A DNA stretch of 60,829 nt from Armatimonadota bacterium (GTDB taxonomy: Bacteria > Armatimonadota > Zipacnadia > UBA1398 > JAKPQA01). Below, piece after piece: positions 28,840-36,768 of this stretch. The stretch spans positions 1 to 60,829 of the forward strand of contig JAKPQA010000114.1 of NCBI GenBank assembly GCA_029547025.1. Reading direction: 5' to 3'. The notes below the pieces were generated by a model. That model had not been told where the DNA came from and made no database searches. It saw only the letters and a list, made by a program, of their open reading frames with translations. Positions within the stretch are counted from its first letter, which is position 1, and each line of letters begins with the position of its first letter. The position numbers were made by a program, and so were the translations under genes.

Positions 28840-30126
28840 ATGGGTGCCAACCGGCTGACACGAAGGAGGTTCCTCCACCAGGCCGCGGCAGGCATGGCCA
28901 TCCCCGCCATCGTTACCTCCAAGGCGCTGGGGCAGGGCGATGTGCCGCCGGCCTCCGATCGAGTGACGCTGGCCTGGATCGGCGCCGGTGACCGCGGTGG
29001 TCGCCAGCTTCTGGCCTGGGACTTCCTGCCGTTGCCCGAGGTGCAGGTCGTAGCCATATGCGACCCATTCCGCTCGCGGCGAGAGGCCTGGGCGGCGAAC
29101 GTCGATGAGCATTACGGCCAACGGGGTTGCCGCGCCTACCGGGACTTCCGCGAGATGCTGGAGCGCGAGGACGTCGACGGCGCGGTGATCGCGACGCACG
29201 ACGGCTGGCATGTGCCGGCGGCTCTGGCCTGTGTTCGTGCCGGTGTGGATGTCTACGTCGAGAAGCCGCTAGGCGTCAGTGTCGAGCAGGACCTCCTTCT
29301 CCGGGACACTGCCCGGCGCTACGGAGCGGTGTTCCAGTATGGAACCCAGCAGCGGTCCATGTCGCACTGCCGCCATGGGTGCGAGCTGGTGCGGAACGGG
29401 AGGGTGGGGGAGATCACAGCCATCGAGGTCGTCGCTCCCGAAGGTGGCGCCGGAGGTTCCACCGAGCCGGTCCCGGTGCCCGATGACCTCGACTACGACC
29501 TGTGGCTCGGCCCGTGCCCATGGAGCCCCTACACGGCAGACCGGTGTATCAACCGGGGGTCGTTCTGGGTGTATGACAACTCCATCGGCTTCCTCGGCGG
29601 ATGGGGCGCCCACCCGCTGGACATCCTCGACTGGGCTTTGGGCGATGAACATGGCATCCCGGTGGAATATGAGGGTACGGGCATGATCCCGATCGAGGGG
29701 CTCTACGACACCGTGGCCACGTGGGAGGTCCACTGCCGGTATGCCGACGGCCTCCCACTGAGGTTCACCAGCGGTGGGGGCGACCTGACCCAGTTCATCG
29801 GCACCGAGGGGTGGATCGGTATCAGCCGTGGTGGGCTCACGGCCGAACCGGCCTCGCTTCTCTCCTCGCGGGTCGGCCCCCACGAGGTCCGGCTGGCCGA
29901 AAGCGCTCACCACGCGCGCAACTTCGTCCAGGCTGTTCGCACCCGCGTGCCGGCGGTGAGCGGCCTGGAGTCGGCCGTGCGCAGCGACCTGATCAGCCTG
30001 CTCTCGGACATCGCCATCCGTACGGGCAGCAAGGTGGTCTGGGATCCCAAGGGCGAGACGATCGTGGGTAACGAGCCCGCGCGGCGGATGCTGTCGCGGA
30101 CGCCTCGAGCGCCGTACCGGTTGTAG
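28840..30126 (+). CDS. Tat-exported Gfo/Idh/MocA-family oxidoreductase
   Basis: The start is 10 bases after the ThuA gene with GGGGAG as ribosome site. The 428-residue product begins with a twin-arginine signal (LTRRRFLHQAAAGMAIPAIV). The NAD(P) Rossmann motif is LAWIGAGDRGGRQL and the catalytic motif is EKPLGVS (K142), both typical of Gfo/Idh/MocA enzymes. Next come DYDLWLGPCPWSPY and GGWGAHPLDILDWALG, the His-containing pattern of the Tat-exported subfamily common in planctomycetes and relatives. The substrate is probably a sugar or inositol derivative and remains unknown. The pairing with ThuA recalls other ThuA-dehydrogenase gene pairs. Confidence 0.87.
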   Translation: MGANRLTRRRFLHQAAAGMAIPAIVTSKALGQGDVPPASDRVTLAWIGAGDRGGRQLLAWDFLPLPEVQVVAICDPFRSRREAWAANVDEHYGQRGCRAYRDFREMLEREDVDGAVIATHDGWHVPAALACVRAGVDVYVEKPLGVSVEQDLLLRDTARRYGAVFQYGTQQRSMSHCRHGCELVRNGRVGEITAIEVVAPEGGAGGSTEPVPVPDDLDYDLWLGPCPWSPYTADRCINRGSFWVYDNSIGFLGGWGAHPLDILDWALGDEHGIPVEYEGTGMIPIEGLYDTVATWEVHCRYADGLPLRFTSGGGDLTQFIGTEGWIGISRGGLTAEPASLLSSRVGPHEVRLAESAHHARNFVQAVRTRVPAVSGLESAVRSDLISLLSDIAIRTGSKVVWDPKGETIVGNEPARRMLSRTPRAPYRL

Positions 30127-30171
30127 GGGGCGGCGGAGAAGGCTCCTGACCCCCCTTCCGAGCGCACGGCC

Positions 30172-30409
30172 GAAAACCGGTGACAGTCACGAATGGCACG
30201 CACTTAGGGTCGGCACCCACGCACACCCAACCGTAGGCGAGGCTTCAGCCTCGCGCGAAGTGGCCCTACAGGCCATTGTGAGCCGAGGCTAAAGCCCCGG
30301 CTACAGAGGTGATGCGACATACGCCTCTGGCATTGGGCTTAAGCGCGGACCATTCGCGACGGTCACCTATTTCGGAACTTCTAGAACTGGGTGACTGTCA
30401 CCGGTTTTC
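30172..30409. repeat. MITE-like element, copy 2
   Basis: Over about 188 bases it differs from copy 1 (21047-21249) at only a handful of positions. The right end differs: after GCGACGGTCACC it has an extra segment of about 35 bases containing TTCGGAACTTCTAGAAC, then GTGACTGTCACCGGTTTTC. The terminal arm is therefore partly duplicated, which makes the element 238 bases long. It lies in the 829-base gap 30127-30955 with no coding content. Confidence 0.75.
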
Positions 30410-30551
30410 GTGGCTCTCGCATCGCCTCCCGCGGCCGTGTCCTTGGAAGGAGCGATGGCGACCAGGGATCTTGGCGCGGGGTGGGACCTTGGTCGTGCGG
30501 AGTCGGCTGTGCGCTGACCGTGGGTCTCCATCGCGCAGCAGGAGCCCGATC

Positions 30552-30627
30552 GGAGGCCCGGCTTCAGCCGGGCGCGCACCACCACCGGCGGCGACGGCTC
30601 TCCGCGCCCGACTGAAGTCGGCCCTCC
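30552..30627. repeat. small element with 25-base inverted ends
   Basis: Left arm 30552-30576 and right arm 30603-30627 pair at 22 of 25 positions (both start GGAGG and end CGGGCGCG). Each arm is itself a palindrome (CCGGCTTCAGCCGG; CCGACTGAAGTCGG). This is the design of REP/BIME-type repeats. No gene is present. Confidence 0.55.
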
Positions 30628-30849
30628 GACCAGGTCGGTGCGCGGACGATGGAGAGCATCGGTCGGCCCGCGGCGGGCTCACCGGCGGGGACGCCGGATC
30701 CGGATGGCGATGAACGGCCCACCTCGCGGCGAGTCATCGGTCGCTGCCGGCCCTGGCGATGGGGACCTTAGCCTGCACTCCCGAAGACGCGCTTCGACGG
30801 ATGCCAACGGGCTCGCCCATCCCGCGTTCCCCCGCACTGCCATTCGCGG

Positions 30850-30855
30850 TAGAAT
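30850..30855 (+). promoter_or_regulatory. possible -10 box for the phosphofructokinase gene
   Basis: TAGAAT stands out in GC-rich sequence about 100 bases before the gene. No good -35 hexamer is visible at the right distance. Confidence 0.25.
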
Positions 30856-30955
30856 GTGGGCCCTTCGTCTGTCCTCGGACGACGGATTCCCCACGCGCAA
30901 CGCTGCGGCCGCATGGCCGCGCGGAACCGCATAGGCGATGGAGGTCCACAGACCC

Positions 30956-32239
30956 ATGGGTGACACCAATGGCACGAAGCGGCTGGGCATTCTGGTGGGT
31001 GGCGGCCCGGCCCCCGGCATCAACGGCGTCATCGGCGCTGCGACCATCGAGGCCCTGAACCGGGGGCTTGAGGTGGTCGGCATCCTGGACGGCTTCAAGT
31101 GGCTATCGAAGAACGACACCAGCCACACCGTGAAGCTTTCGTATGCCGACGTCGAGCAGACGCGGTTCCGTGGCGGGTCGATGCTGCACACGTCGCGCGA
31201 GAACCCCACCAAGGACGAGCAGAAGATGCAGAACGTGGTGGCCGCGCTCAAGACATTGGGCATCGACTACCTGGTCACCATTGGCGGAGACGACACCGCA
31301 TTCAGCGCCAGCAAGACATCCCAGTATGGGGCGGGTGCCATTAAGGTGGCCCACGTGCCGAAGACCATCGACAACGACCTGCCGCTGCCGGGCAACATGC
31401 CGACCTTCGGTTTCCAGACCGCCCGCCACTATGGTGGCGAGCTGGTGCGGAACCTGGTGAACGACGCCCGGACGACTCGGCGCTGGTACCTGGTCGTGGC
31501 CATGGGGCGGACGGCAGGTCACCTGGCGCTGGGCATGGGCACCTGCGGCGACGCGAACCTGACCATCATCCCCGAGGAGCTGCCCGACGAGGGCTACTCG
31601 CTGGACCTGCTGTGCGACACCATCGAGTGCGCCATGCTCAAGACGAAGGTGACCCGCGGCGACGACTGCGGCGTCGTGGTGGTGGCCGAGGGCGTGGCGG
31701 AGTTCTGCGCCGAGGACCTGAAGGACCACCCTCTGGTCGCCCTCAAGTACGACGAGCACGGGCACTGGCGGCTGGCCGAAGTGCCTTTCGCGCTGATCCT
31801 CAAGCGTAAGCTCCAGGAGCGGGCTGAGGCCCGGGGCGAGAAGACGACCTATGTCGACGTCACCGTGGGCTACGAGCTGCGTTGCTCCGACCCCATCTCG
31901 GTCGATGTGCAGTACACCGAGCAACTGGGATGGGGCGCCGTGCGGTACTTGCTGGGGATCGGCGAGGAGAGCTACGAGCGCGGCGGAGCCATGATCTCGA
32001 TCCAGGCCGGGGACATTGTGCCGATCCCGTTCAGCGATATCCTCGACCCCAAGACCGGCAAGACGTCCGTTCGCCGTGTGAACGTGCACTCGGACTACTA
32101 CCGCTGCGCCCGCTCGTTCATGACGCGCCTCGAGCGCGAGGACCTCTCGAACGAGGCCACGCTGGGCAAGCTGGCCGAGGCAGCGGGGATGGCGCCGGAA
32201 GACTTCAGGGCCAAGTTCGGCCCCGTGGTGGGGATGTAG
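30956..32239 (+). CDS. pfp: PPi-type 6-phosphofructokinase
   Basis: I chose the ATG at 30956 because GGAGG lies 11 bases upstream; another in-frame ATG is at 30938. The 427-residue product is a PFK-A family enzyme: LGILVGGGPAPGINGVI, GGDDT (residues 110-114), PKTIDNDLPLPG (from residue 135), VVAMGRTAGHLALGM and PEELPDEGY. Classical ATP enzymes have GGDGS and P-G-TIDND. An Asp at the GGDD position and Lys in PKTIDND are the known markers of pyrophosphate-dependent enzymes, so reversible PPi-dependent fructose-6-phosphate phosphorylation is expected. The enzyme is cytoplasmic. A GH43 gene follows 6 bases later. Confidence 0.85.
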   Translation: MGDTNGTKRLGILVGGGPAPGINGVIGAATIEALNRGLEVVGILDGFKWLSKNDTSHTVKLSYADVEQTRFRGGSMLHTSRENPTKDEQKMQNVVAALKTLGIDYLVTIGGDDTAFSASKTSQYGAGAIKVAHVPKTIDNDLPLPGNMPTFGFQTARHYGGELVRNLVNDARTTRRWYLVVAMGRTAGHLALGMGTCGDANLTIIPEELPDEGYSLDLLCDTIECAMLKTKVTRGDDCGVVVVAEGVAEFCAEDLKDHPLVALKYDEHGHWRLAEVPFALILKRKLQERAEARGEKTTYVDVTVGYELRCSDPISVDVQYTEQLGWGAVRYLLGIGEESYERGGAMISIQAGDIVPIPFSDILDPKTGKTSVRRVNVHSDYYRCARSFMTRLEREDLSNEATLGKLAEAAGMAPEDFRAKFGPVVGM

Positions 32240-32245
32240 GGCTCT

Positions 32246-33187
32246 GTGACTGCGGGACGGAGTCGGAGGCTTCGTGGGCCGAGAGCGGCGGCCGTGCTGC
32301 CTATCGCCGCCGCTCTCTGTCTCGGCACGGTCTGGGGGGACGACGAAGTGCTGCTCACCGGCCAGATCCACATGCGCGACCCGTGGGTCCTGCCCTATGA
32401 CGGGATCTACCACCTCATCGGGACCACGGGCGACGCCTGGGGCAAGGAGGGCGGGGGCTTCATCGGCTACCGTTCGACCGACTTGGTACACTGGACCGTC
32501 ACGGGGCAGGCCTTGCCCGCCGAGGGGAAGCCCGCGTGGGCCGACTACCACTTCTGGGCCCCTGAGCTTTATGAGCGCGACGGGCGGTTCTTCCTCTGCT
32601 TCTCGGGCAAGACAGACCACTCGTGCCGCGGCACGGGCATGGCGGTCTCCGACTCACCGCTCGGGCCGTTCCGGCCGCTGTCCGACATGCCACTGACCCC
32701 ACCGGACTGGGAGTGCCTCGACGGGCAGTTGTTCCGCGACACCGACGGCACCGAATGGTTCCTCTTCGTTCACGAGTGGGTGCAGGCCCCGCTGGGCGAG
32801 ATGTGGATCCAGCAGATCTCGCCCGACTACACGCAGCTCGTTGGCGAGAGGCACCTGCTGTTCCGGGGCGAGGATGCCCCGTGGTCCAATAAGGTCATCG
32901 ATGGCCCGATGATGGTGGCTGAAGACGGCAAGTACCACCTGTTCTGGTCAAGCTTCAACGACCGGGACGGCTACTGCTGCGGGGTGGCCACGGCCGACTC
33001 ATTGCTGGGCCCCTACACGCAGTCGCCCGAGCCCGTCATCCGGGACGATGGCGGCCACAACTGCGTGTTCCGCGGGTTCGACGGCCAGCTCTACACGAGT
33101 TTCCACCGGCCGAACAACACACCAGATGAGCGGGTATGCATTCAGAAGCTTGAGTACGTCGATGGAAAGTGGGGGTTGGGGGAGTAG
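32246..33187 (+). CDS. secreted GH43-like glycoside hydrolase
   Basis: GTG start 6 bases after the PFK stop. The 313-residue product has an N-terminal signal (RAAAVLPIAAALCLGTVWG) and a single five-bladed beta-propeller. GH43 features are MRDPWVLPYDGIYHLIGT (first Asp), YHFWAPELYERDGRFFLCF, CLDGQLFRD (second Asp region) and KVIDGPMMV, the last in the position of the V-T-D-G-P-F motif of one GH43 subgroup. Then HLFWSSFNDRDGYCCGVA and DGGHNCVFRGFDGQLYTSFH complete the propeller. It probably releases arabinose or xylose outside the cytoplasm. Linkage to PFK suggests co-expression of extracellular hydrolysis and glycolysis. Confidence 0.82.
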   Translation: MTAGRSRRLRGPRAAAVLPIAAALCLGTVWGDDEVLLTGQIHMRDPWVLPYDGIYHLIGTTGDAWGKEGGGFIGYRSTDLVHWTVTGQALPAEGKPAWADYHFWAPELYERDGRFFLCFSGKTDHSCRGTGMAVSDSPLGPFRPLSDMPLTPPDWECLDGQLFRDTDGTEWFLFVHEWVQAPLGEMWIQQISPDYTQLVGERHLLFRGEDAPWSNKVIDGPMMVAEDGKYHLFWSSFNDRDGYCCGVATADSLLGPYTQSPEPVIRDDGGHNCVFRGFDGQLYTSFHRPNNTPDERVCIQKLEYVDGKWGLGE

Positions 33188-33295
33188 CACAACCGCGCCC
33201 GGAGACCGGTGTCTGCCCCCCGGATTCCGCAAGGCCAGCTTCGAGTCGTCGCCGAACTCCCGCCACATGACTCCACACAAGGGGGAGATGTGGCG

Positions 33296-33859
33296 ATGCG
33301 TCACCATTCGCTCTGGTCCGTTGTCGTCGGTGCCACCCTGGGACTCCTGGGCCTGGCAGTGCACGGCTCTGTATCCGCGCAACAGGCGGGCCGAGTACCG
33401 CAGGTGCGCGCGGCCGAGGGGCATGCGCTGAAGACCATCACCCTCAACACCGGGGCCTACTCCGTGGAGCCGGGAACCGACCGCCGCAGCGAGAGCATTG
33501 TCGCCACGGAGGACATGCACATCGTGTCGATCAGCCACTTCACCGGCGTCCAGACCGGTGCGTTCCCCTCGGACAATGGGCACGTGCTGTCGACCTCGCC
33601 GGAGAACCCTTGGGAGAAGTGGGCCGACAAAGCAACGGGCATGGAGCCGACGGGCACCCGGGGCTACTTCGGTTACTGCGGGCGCGACTACTACAGCGAG
33701 TGCACGGGCATCGGCGACATCATGTGGCAGGAGACGATGCCCGCCGGGTGCCATGTGCTCGTGCGCGCCGGCGAGACGCTCTACATGCACACCTACACCG
33801 GCAACGGAACCGGTGGGCCGCGGATGTTCCACCACCTGGCCCGAGTCTACTACTGGTAG
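33296..33859 (+). CDS. secreted protein of unknown function
   Basis: The ATG at 33296 follows GGGGGAG with 8 bases spacing. The 187-residue product has a clear signal peptide (WSVVVGATLGLLGLAVHG, then SVSAQQ). The mature part is beta-rich and aromatic, with motifs TITLNTGAYSVEPG, MHIVSISHFTGVQTG, YCGRDYYSEC and VLVRAGETLYMHTYTGNG, and it ends in RVYYW. The pattern looks like one compact beta-sandwich with a possible disulphide between the two Cys of YCGRDYYSEC. No family recognised. It is followed by an inverted repeat before the convergent cluster. Confidence 0.65.
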   Translation: MRHHSLWSVVVGATLGLLGLAVHGSVSAQQAGRVPQVRAAEGHALKTITLNTGAYSVEPGTDRRSESIVATEDMHIVSISHFTGVQTGAFPSDNGHVLSTSPENPWEKWADKATGMEPTGTRGYFGYCGRDYYSECTGIGDIMWQETMPAGCHVLVRAGETLYMHTYTGNGTGGPRMFHHLARVYYW

Positions 33860-33866
33860 GACGCGA

Positions 33867-33912
33867 GGGGCAGACACGGGTCCACCGTCGTCCGCGAACC
33901 CGCGCCTGCCCC
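33867..33912. terminator. inverted repeat between convergent genes
   Basis: GGGGCAGACACGGGTC (33867-33882) pairs imperfectly with AACCCGCGCCTGCCCC (33897-33912). It sits just after the stop at 33859 and before the convergent gene ending at 34002. No T tract follows. Confidence 0.4.
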
Positions 33913-34001
33913 GTCTCGCCGGGCGTCTTGGCGAGGTATGGGCCGGATCCTCTCCAGCCAAGCCGCCCCAGTGGACGCCGACTGCCCCTCAGTAGAAGCG
34001 C

Positions 34002-34895
34002 CTAGCTGAGGGACGGGGAGCCATCGGCGCCGAGGGCTCGCGCAACCCACTTCCAGATCTCCCGAAGGGCATCGCCTGCGGGAGAACCGGGTACTGTCAC
34101 GACCGGTACCCCTTGTGAGACCGCCTTCGGCACGGTTTCGTCGAAGGGAATCTCGCCCACCAGTGGCACCTCTTGAACCGAACAGAAACCTCGCACGGCC
34201 GCCGCCTGTGGTTCGCTCAGATCGGCCTTGTTGAGGATCACCGCAGCCGGCAGACCGAAGTGCCTCACCAGCTTGACCACGCGTTCGAGGTCGTGAAGGC
34301 TTGAGGCCGTCGGCTCGGCGACAATGAGCACCATATCGGCGTCGGCAATGGCCGCGATGGCGCTGCAGCCGATGCCGGGCGGGCCATCGATGATCACGAG
34401 TGGGGCGGCCCGCTCCGTGGCTGTCTCCTGGGCGAGGGCACGGACTTCCGTCACGAGCTTGCCCGAGTTGCCGCCTCCCGGCCGGAGCCGAGCGTGGGCC
34501 AGGGGACCGTATGGTGTGCCGGACACGTAGCAGTGGCCCGTGAGAGCCGGAACGAGCTCAAGGGCCCCGTTGGGGCAGGCCAGGACACAGAGACCGCAGC
34601 CCTCGCACGCCCGAGGGTTTTCGGTGGTCCGGGTGATGGCGCCAAAGCGGCATCGCCGCTCGCACTCGCCCGCACCTCGGCAGCGAGACGTGTCGCGTCG
34701 CACTTGCTTCGAGCCCCAGAACTCCTGCTGGCGGTCGACCTGTGGCTGCGTCAGTAGATAGAGGTTCGGGGCGTCGACATCGCAGTCCGCCAGAACGCAA
34801 GGCTGCGCGAGAGCGGCCAGCGAGCCGACTACCGAAGTCTTGCCCGTTCCGCCCTTGCCGCTCACTACTGCCAGTTGTCTGGCTCGGTCATCCAT
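34002..34895 (-). CDS. MinD/Mrp-type P-loop ATPase with inserted ferredoxin domain
   Basis: The 297-residue product starts with a deviant Walker A motif (GKGGTGKT, residues 13-20) and DCDVDAPN, typical of MinD/Mrp ATPases. At about residues 65-115 a ferredoxin-like insert is present. Its second cluster motif is complete (CEGCGLCVLACP), but the first (CRGAGECERRC) lacks the usual first C-x-x-C pair. VIIDGPPGIGCSAIAAI is the switch region. Such proteins occur as pairs in anaerobes with NifX-like proteins and are thought to handle metal or FeS clusters. It is the last gene of the cluster, 4 bases after its paralogue. Confidence 0.85.
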   Translation of the reverse strand: MDDRARQLAVVSGKGGTGKTSVVGSLAALAQPCVLADCDVDAPNLYLLTQPQVDRQQEFWGSKQVRRDTSRCRGAGECERRCRFGAITRTTENPRACEGCGLCVLACPNGALELVPALTGHCYVSGTPYGPLAHARLRPGGGNSGKLVTEVRALAQETATERAAPLVIIDGPPGIGCSAIAAIADADMVLIVAEPTASSLHDLERVVKLVRHFGLPAAVILNKADLSEPQAAAVRGFCSVQEVPLVGEIPFDETVPKAVSQGVPVVTVPGSPAGDALREIWKWVARALGADGSPSLS

Positions 34896-34899
34896 CGGC

Positions 34900-35199
34900 C
34901 TAGAGCCCCTGCCTCACCATGGGAGACCCGCACTTGGGGCAGGCAATCGAGGTGCACGGAGTGCCGCGCACGTGGGGCGCGGTTGCGCCGCACCTGGGGC
35001 AGACGCACTGCCCTCCGGGTCCCATACCCGCGCCGCCGCCGCGGCCCCCGCGCCCACCACCACCGGCACCTCGTCCGCCGCCACGCCCTGCGCCGCCACC
35101 GAGACCCCGACCGGCACCACCGCCGCCTCCAGCACCGGCGCCGAAGAACTGGGCATTGCCCGCGCTTCCACCTTCAGACTGCTGGCTATCTCTCTGCAT
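34900..35199 (-). CDS. possible separately translated Gly-rich zinc-ribbon protein
   Basis: Within the fused gene, ATG at 35199 (MQRDSQQSEGG) is preceded by GAGAGGG with 7 bases spacing, a better ribosome site than most in this cluster. The 99-residue product would have a low-complexity Gly/Arg linker and two C-P-x-C-G knuckles forming a zinc ribbon with H-x-R-G-x-P-C between them. I have seen such stand-alone ribbons in NifX/DUF5320 clusters. Whether it is made alone, as part of the ATPase, or both cannot be told from sequence. Confidence 0.5.
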   Translation of the reverse strand: MQRDSQQSEGGSAGNAQFFGAGAGGGGGAGRGLGGGAGRGGGRGAGGGGRGGRGGGAGMGPGGQCVCPRCGATAPHVRGTPCTSIACPKCGSPMVRQGL

Positions 35200-36186
35200 G
35201 CCAGATCCCTCTCTGCTCTGCACCGTCACCCGCGGCCGGTCAACGCGCGCGGGACTGCAGTTGTCTGGTGGGCCACCGCCAACCCGAGTCACCAGGGCCG
35301 CGAGCCCGTCGAGCAGGCCTGTCAGCGGATCCCGCCATTCGGGCAGGGCATCCACCAGCGTCCGCCCCCCCGCATAGGCCGAGGCGATCGCGCGGGAGTG
35401 AGGGATGCGCAGGAGTATGGGCACACCCAGCGGATCGCACACGTCCTCGACCCGCGCGCTACCGAGCCCGTCCCTGTTCACGACTACCGCGCACGGGACG
35501 TTCATCTCGCGGCATGTCTCGATGGCCAACGCCAGGTCACTGCACCCGAAGGGCGTTGGCTCCGTGACGAGTAGACAGACATCCGAGTTCTCGACCGAGT
35601 CCTGCATCGAGCACGCATTCCCCGGGGGCGCATCGATGATGGTCACGTGGTCCGGTAAGCACTTCGCCCTTGCGGCATCGATCACGGGGCCAGTTCTGGC
35701 CCGCCCGACATCGAGCATGCCGCTCACGATCCGAATGCCCTCGGCCGACCGCCCCGTGGCAACCAGACCGACTGAGTGGGCCTTCTCGGTGATGGCGCTC
35801 ACGGGACAGACGTAGCTGCAGACGCCGCAGCTCGAGCACAGGTCTGGGAACACCAGCACCCGGTCGCGGATCAGAGCGATGGCGCCCGTGTGGCACGCGG
35901 CTGCACATCGGCCACATGAGATGCAGCGGTCGGCGTCCACCTCGGGGACGCCGACCGTCACGAGCTCCTGGTCCTCCCACGCGGGGTGGAGGAGCAGGTG
36001 CGCGTTGGGCTCCTCGACGTCACAATCGATCAGCGTCACCGGCCGGGGCCCTCGGTCATGCGCAACGATGGCGAGACTCGTCGCCAGGAGCGTCTTGCCG
36101 GTGCCGCCCTTGCCTGCCGCGACGCTTAGCACCAGTGCCTTCTCGGCTGTGGGACCCAAACTCACACCTTCATCCACGACCCGCAT
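34900..36186 (-). CDS. MinD/Mrp-type ATPase with ferredoxin insert, fused to a Gly-rich zinc-ribbon protein
   Basis: The product has 428 residues. Residues 1-300 match the paralogue downstream: Walker A GKGGTGKT (25-32), DCDVEEPN, two complete 4Fe-4S motifs (CISCGRCAAACH and CSSCGVCSYVCP) and IIDAPPGNACSM. After GLLDGLAALV the frame continues without a stop into a Gln/Gly-rich region (residues 330-390, almost pure Gly/Arg/Ala) and a C-terminal zinc ribbon (CPRCGATAPH and CPKCGSPM). That last part is usually a separate small gene in such clusters. An internal ATG at 35199 with its own Shine-Dalgarno suggests that the tail can also be made alone. The exact N-terminal start is not well supported by a ribosome site. 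Confidence 0.82.
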   Translation of the reverse strand: MRVVDEGVSLGPTAEKALVLSVAAGKGGTGKTLLATSLAIVAHDRGPRPVTLIDCDVEEPNAHLLLHPAWEDQELVTVGVPEVDADRCISCGRCAAACHTGAIALIRDRVLVFPDLCSSCGVCSYVCPVSAITEKAHSVGLVATGRSAEGIRIVSGMLDVGRARTGPVIDAARAKCLPDHVTIIDAPPGNACSMQDSVENSDVCLLVTEPTPFGCSDLALAIETCREMNVPCAVVVNRDGLGSARVEDVCDPLGVPILLRIPHSRAIASAYAGGRTLVDALPEWRDPLTGLLDGLAALVTRVGGGPPDNCSPARVDRPRVTVQSREGSGMQRDSQQSEGGSAGNAQFFGAGAGGGGGAGRGLGGGAGRGGGRGAGGGGRGGRGGGAGMGPGGQCVCPRCGATAPHVRGTPCTSIACPKCGSPMVRQGL

Positions 36187-36206
36187 CGCCGGTTCGGCCG
36201 GCGCTC

Positions 36207-36716
36207 CTACCGATCGCCCTCGGACGCGCCGGGCGCCTGGCCCTGCAGGCGGTCAAGCTTGGCCTGTGCGGACTTGAGGTCAGCCGTCAGCCCGTTGACG
36301 CGTTGGCGAAGCTGCTCCAAGGAGTCCGTGTCACCCGGCGGCGGAGGCGATGCCGCCATGCCCGCGTGCGCAGCGACACTGGCGCCCGCAAACGGCGTCA
36401 GCTCGCCACGCTGTAGGGCCTGTGCCACCTCTCTGACGGTCCCACCCCAGGCCTGGTAGAGCGCCATGCCCGAAGCGGACAGCGCCTGGTAGGCGTTGGG
36501 GCCCAAGTTGCCCGCCACAACGGCTTCGGCTCCCGAGTTGGCGACGAGCTGAGCGGCCATGATGCCGGCACCCGACCCGCGGCTCGCCGCGGCGTTCTCG
36601 ATTACCGTGTACTCGAGCGTTTCCGTGTCGACGACCACGAAGCAGCGGCACCGCCCGAAGCGGCCGTCCACCGCCGAGTCCAGTGTCGGCCCCGAGGACG
36701 CGATCGCAGCTCTCAC
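36207..36716 (-). CDS. NifX/NafY-family (FeMo-cofactor biosynthesis-like) protein
   Basis: GTG start with GAGGGG upstream. The 169-residue product has the dinitrogenase iron-molybdenum cofactor fold: AIASSGPTLDSAVDGRFGRC at the start, then FVVVDTETLEYTVIEN, AGIMAAQLVANSGAEAVVAG and GPNAYQALSASGM. The C-terminal 50 residues are an added coiled-coil (LEQLRQRVNGLTADLKSAQA). These proteins bind Fe-Mo-S clusters or act as scaffolds. There are no nitrogenase genes here, so the role is in some other metal-cluster process. It is part of the five-gene minus-strand cluster. Confidence 0.87.
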   Translation of the reverse strand: MRAAIASSGPTLDSAVDGRFGRCRCFVVVDTETLEYTVIENAAASRGSGAGIMAAQLVANSGAEAVVAGNLGPNAYQALSASGMALYQAWGGTVREVAQALQRGELTPFAGASVAAHAGMAASPPPPGDTDSLEQLRQRVNGLTADLKSAQAKLDRLQGQAPGASEGDR

Positions 36717-36768
36717 GGTTCATTGCCCCTCTCCGCCGCCCACGTGGTCTGGCGGCAACGGCCTCTGG

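Noticed and set aside
32881-32930. Loss of the GH43 acid/base Glu (motif reads V-I-D-G-P)
   Set aside because: A T/I-D-G-P-F form is normal in one GH43 subgroup, so this is not evidence of an inactive enzyme.
34919-35567. Proline-rich open frames on the plus strand opposite the Gly-rich tail
   Set aside because: They are mirror images of the low-complexity Gly/Arg coding on the minus strand, which has the zinc-ribbon Cys pattern and ribosome sites.
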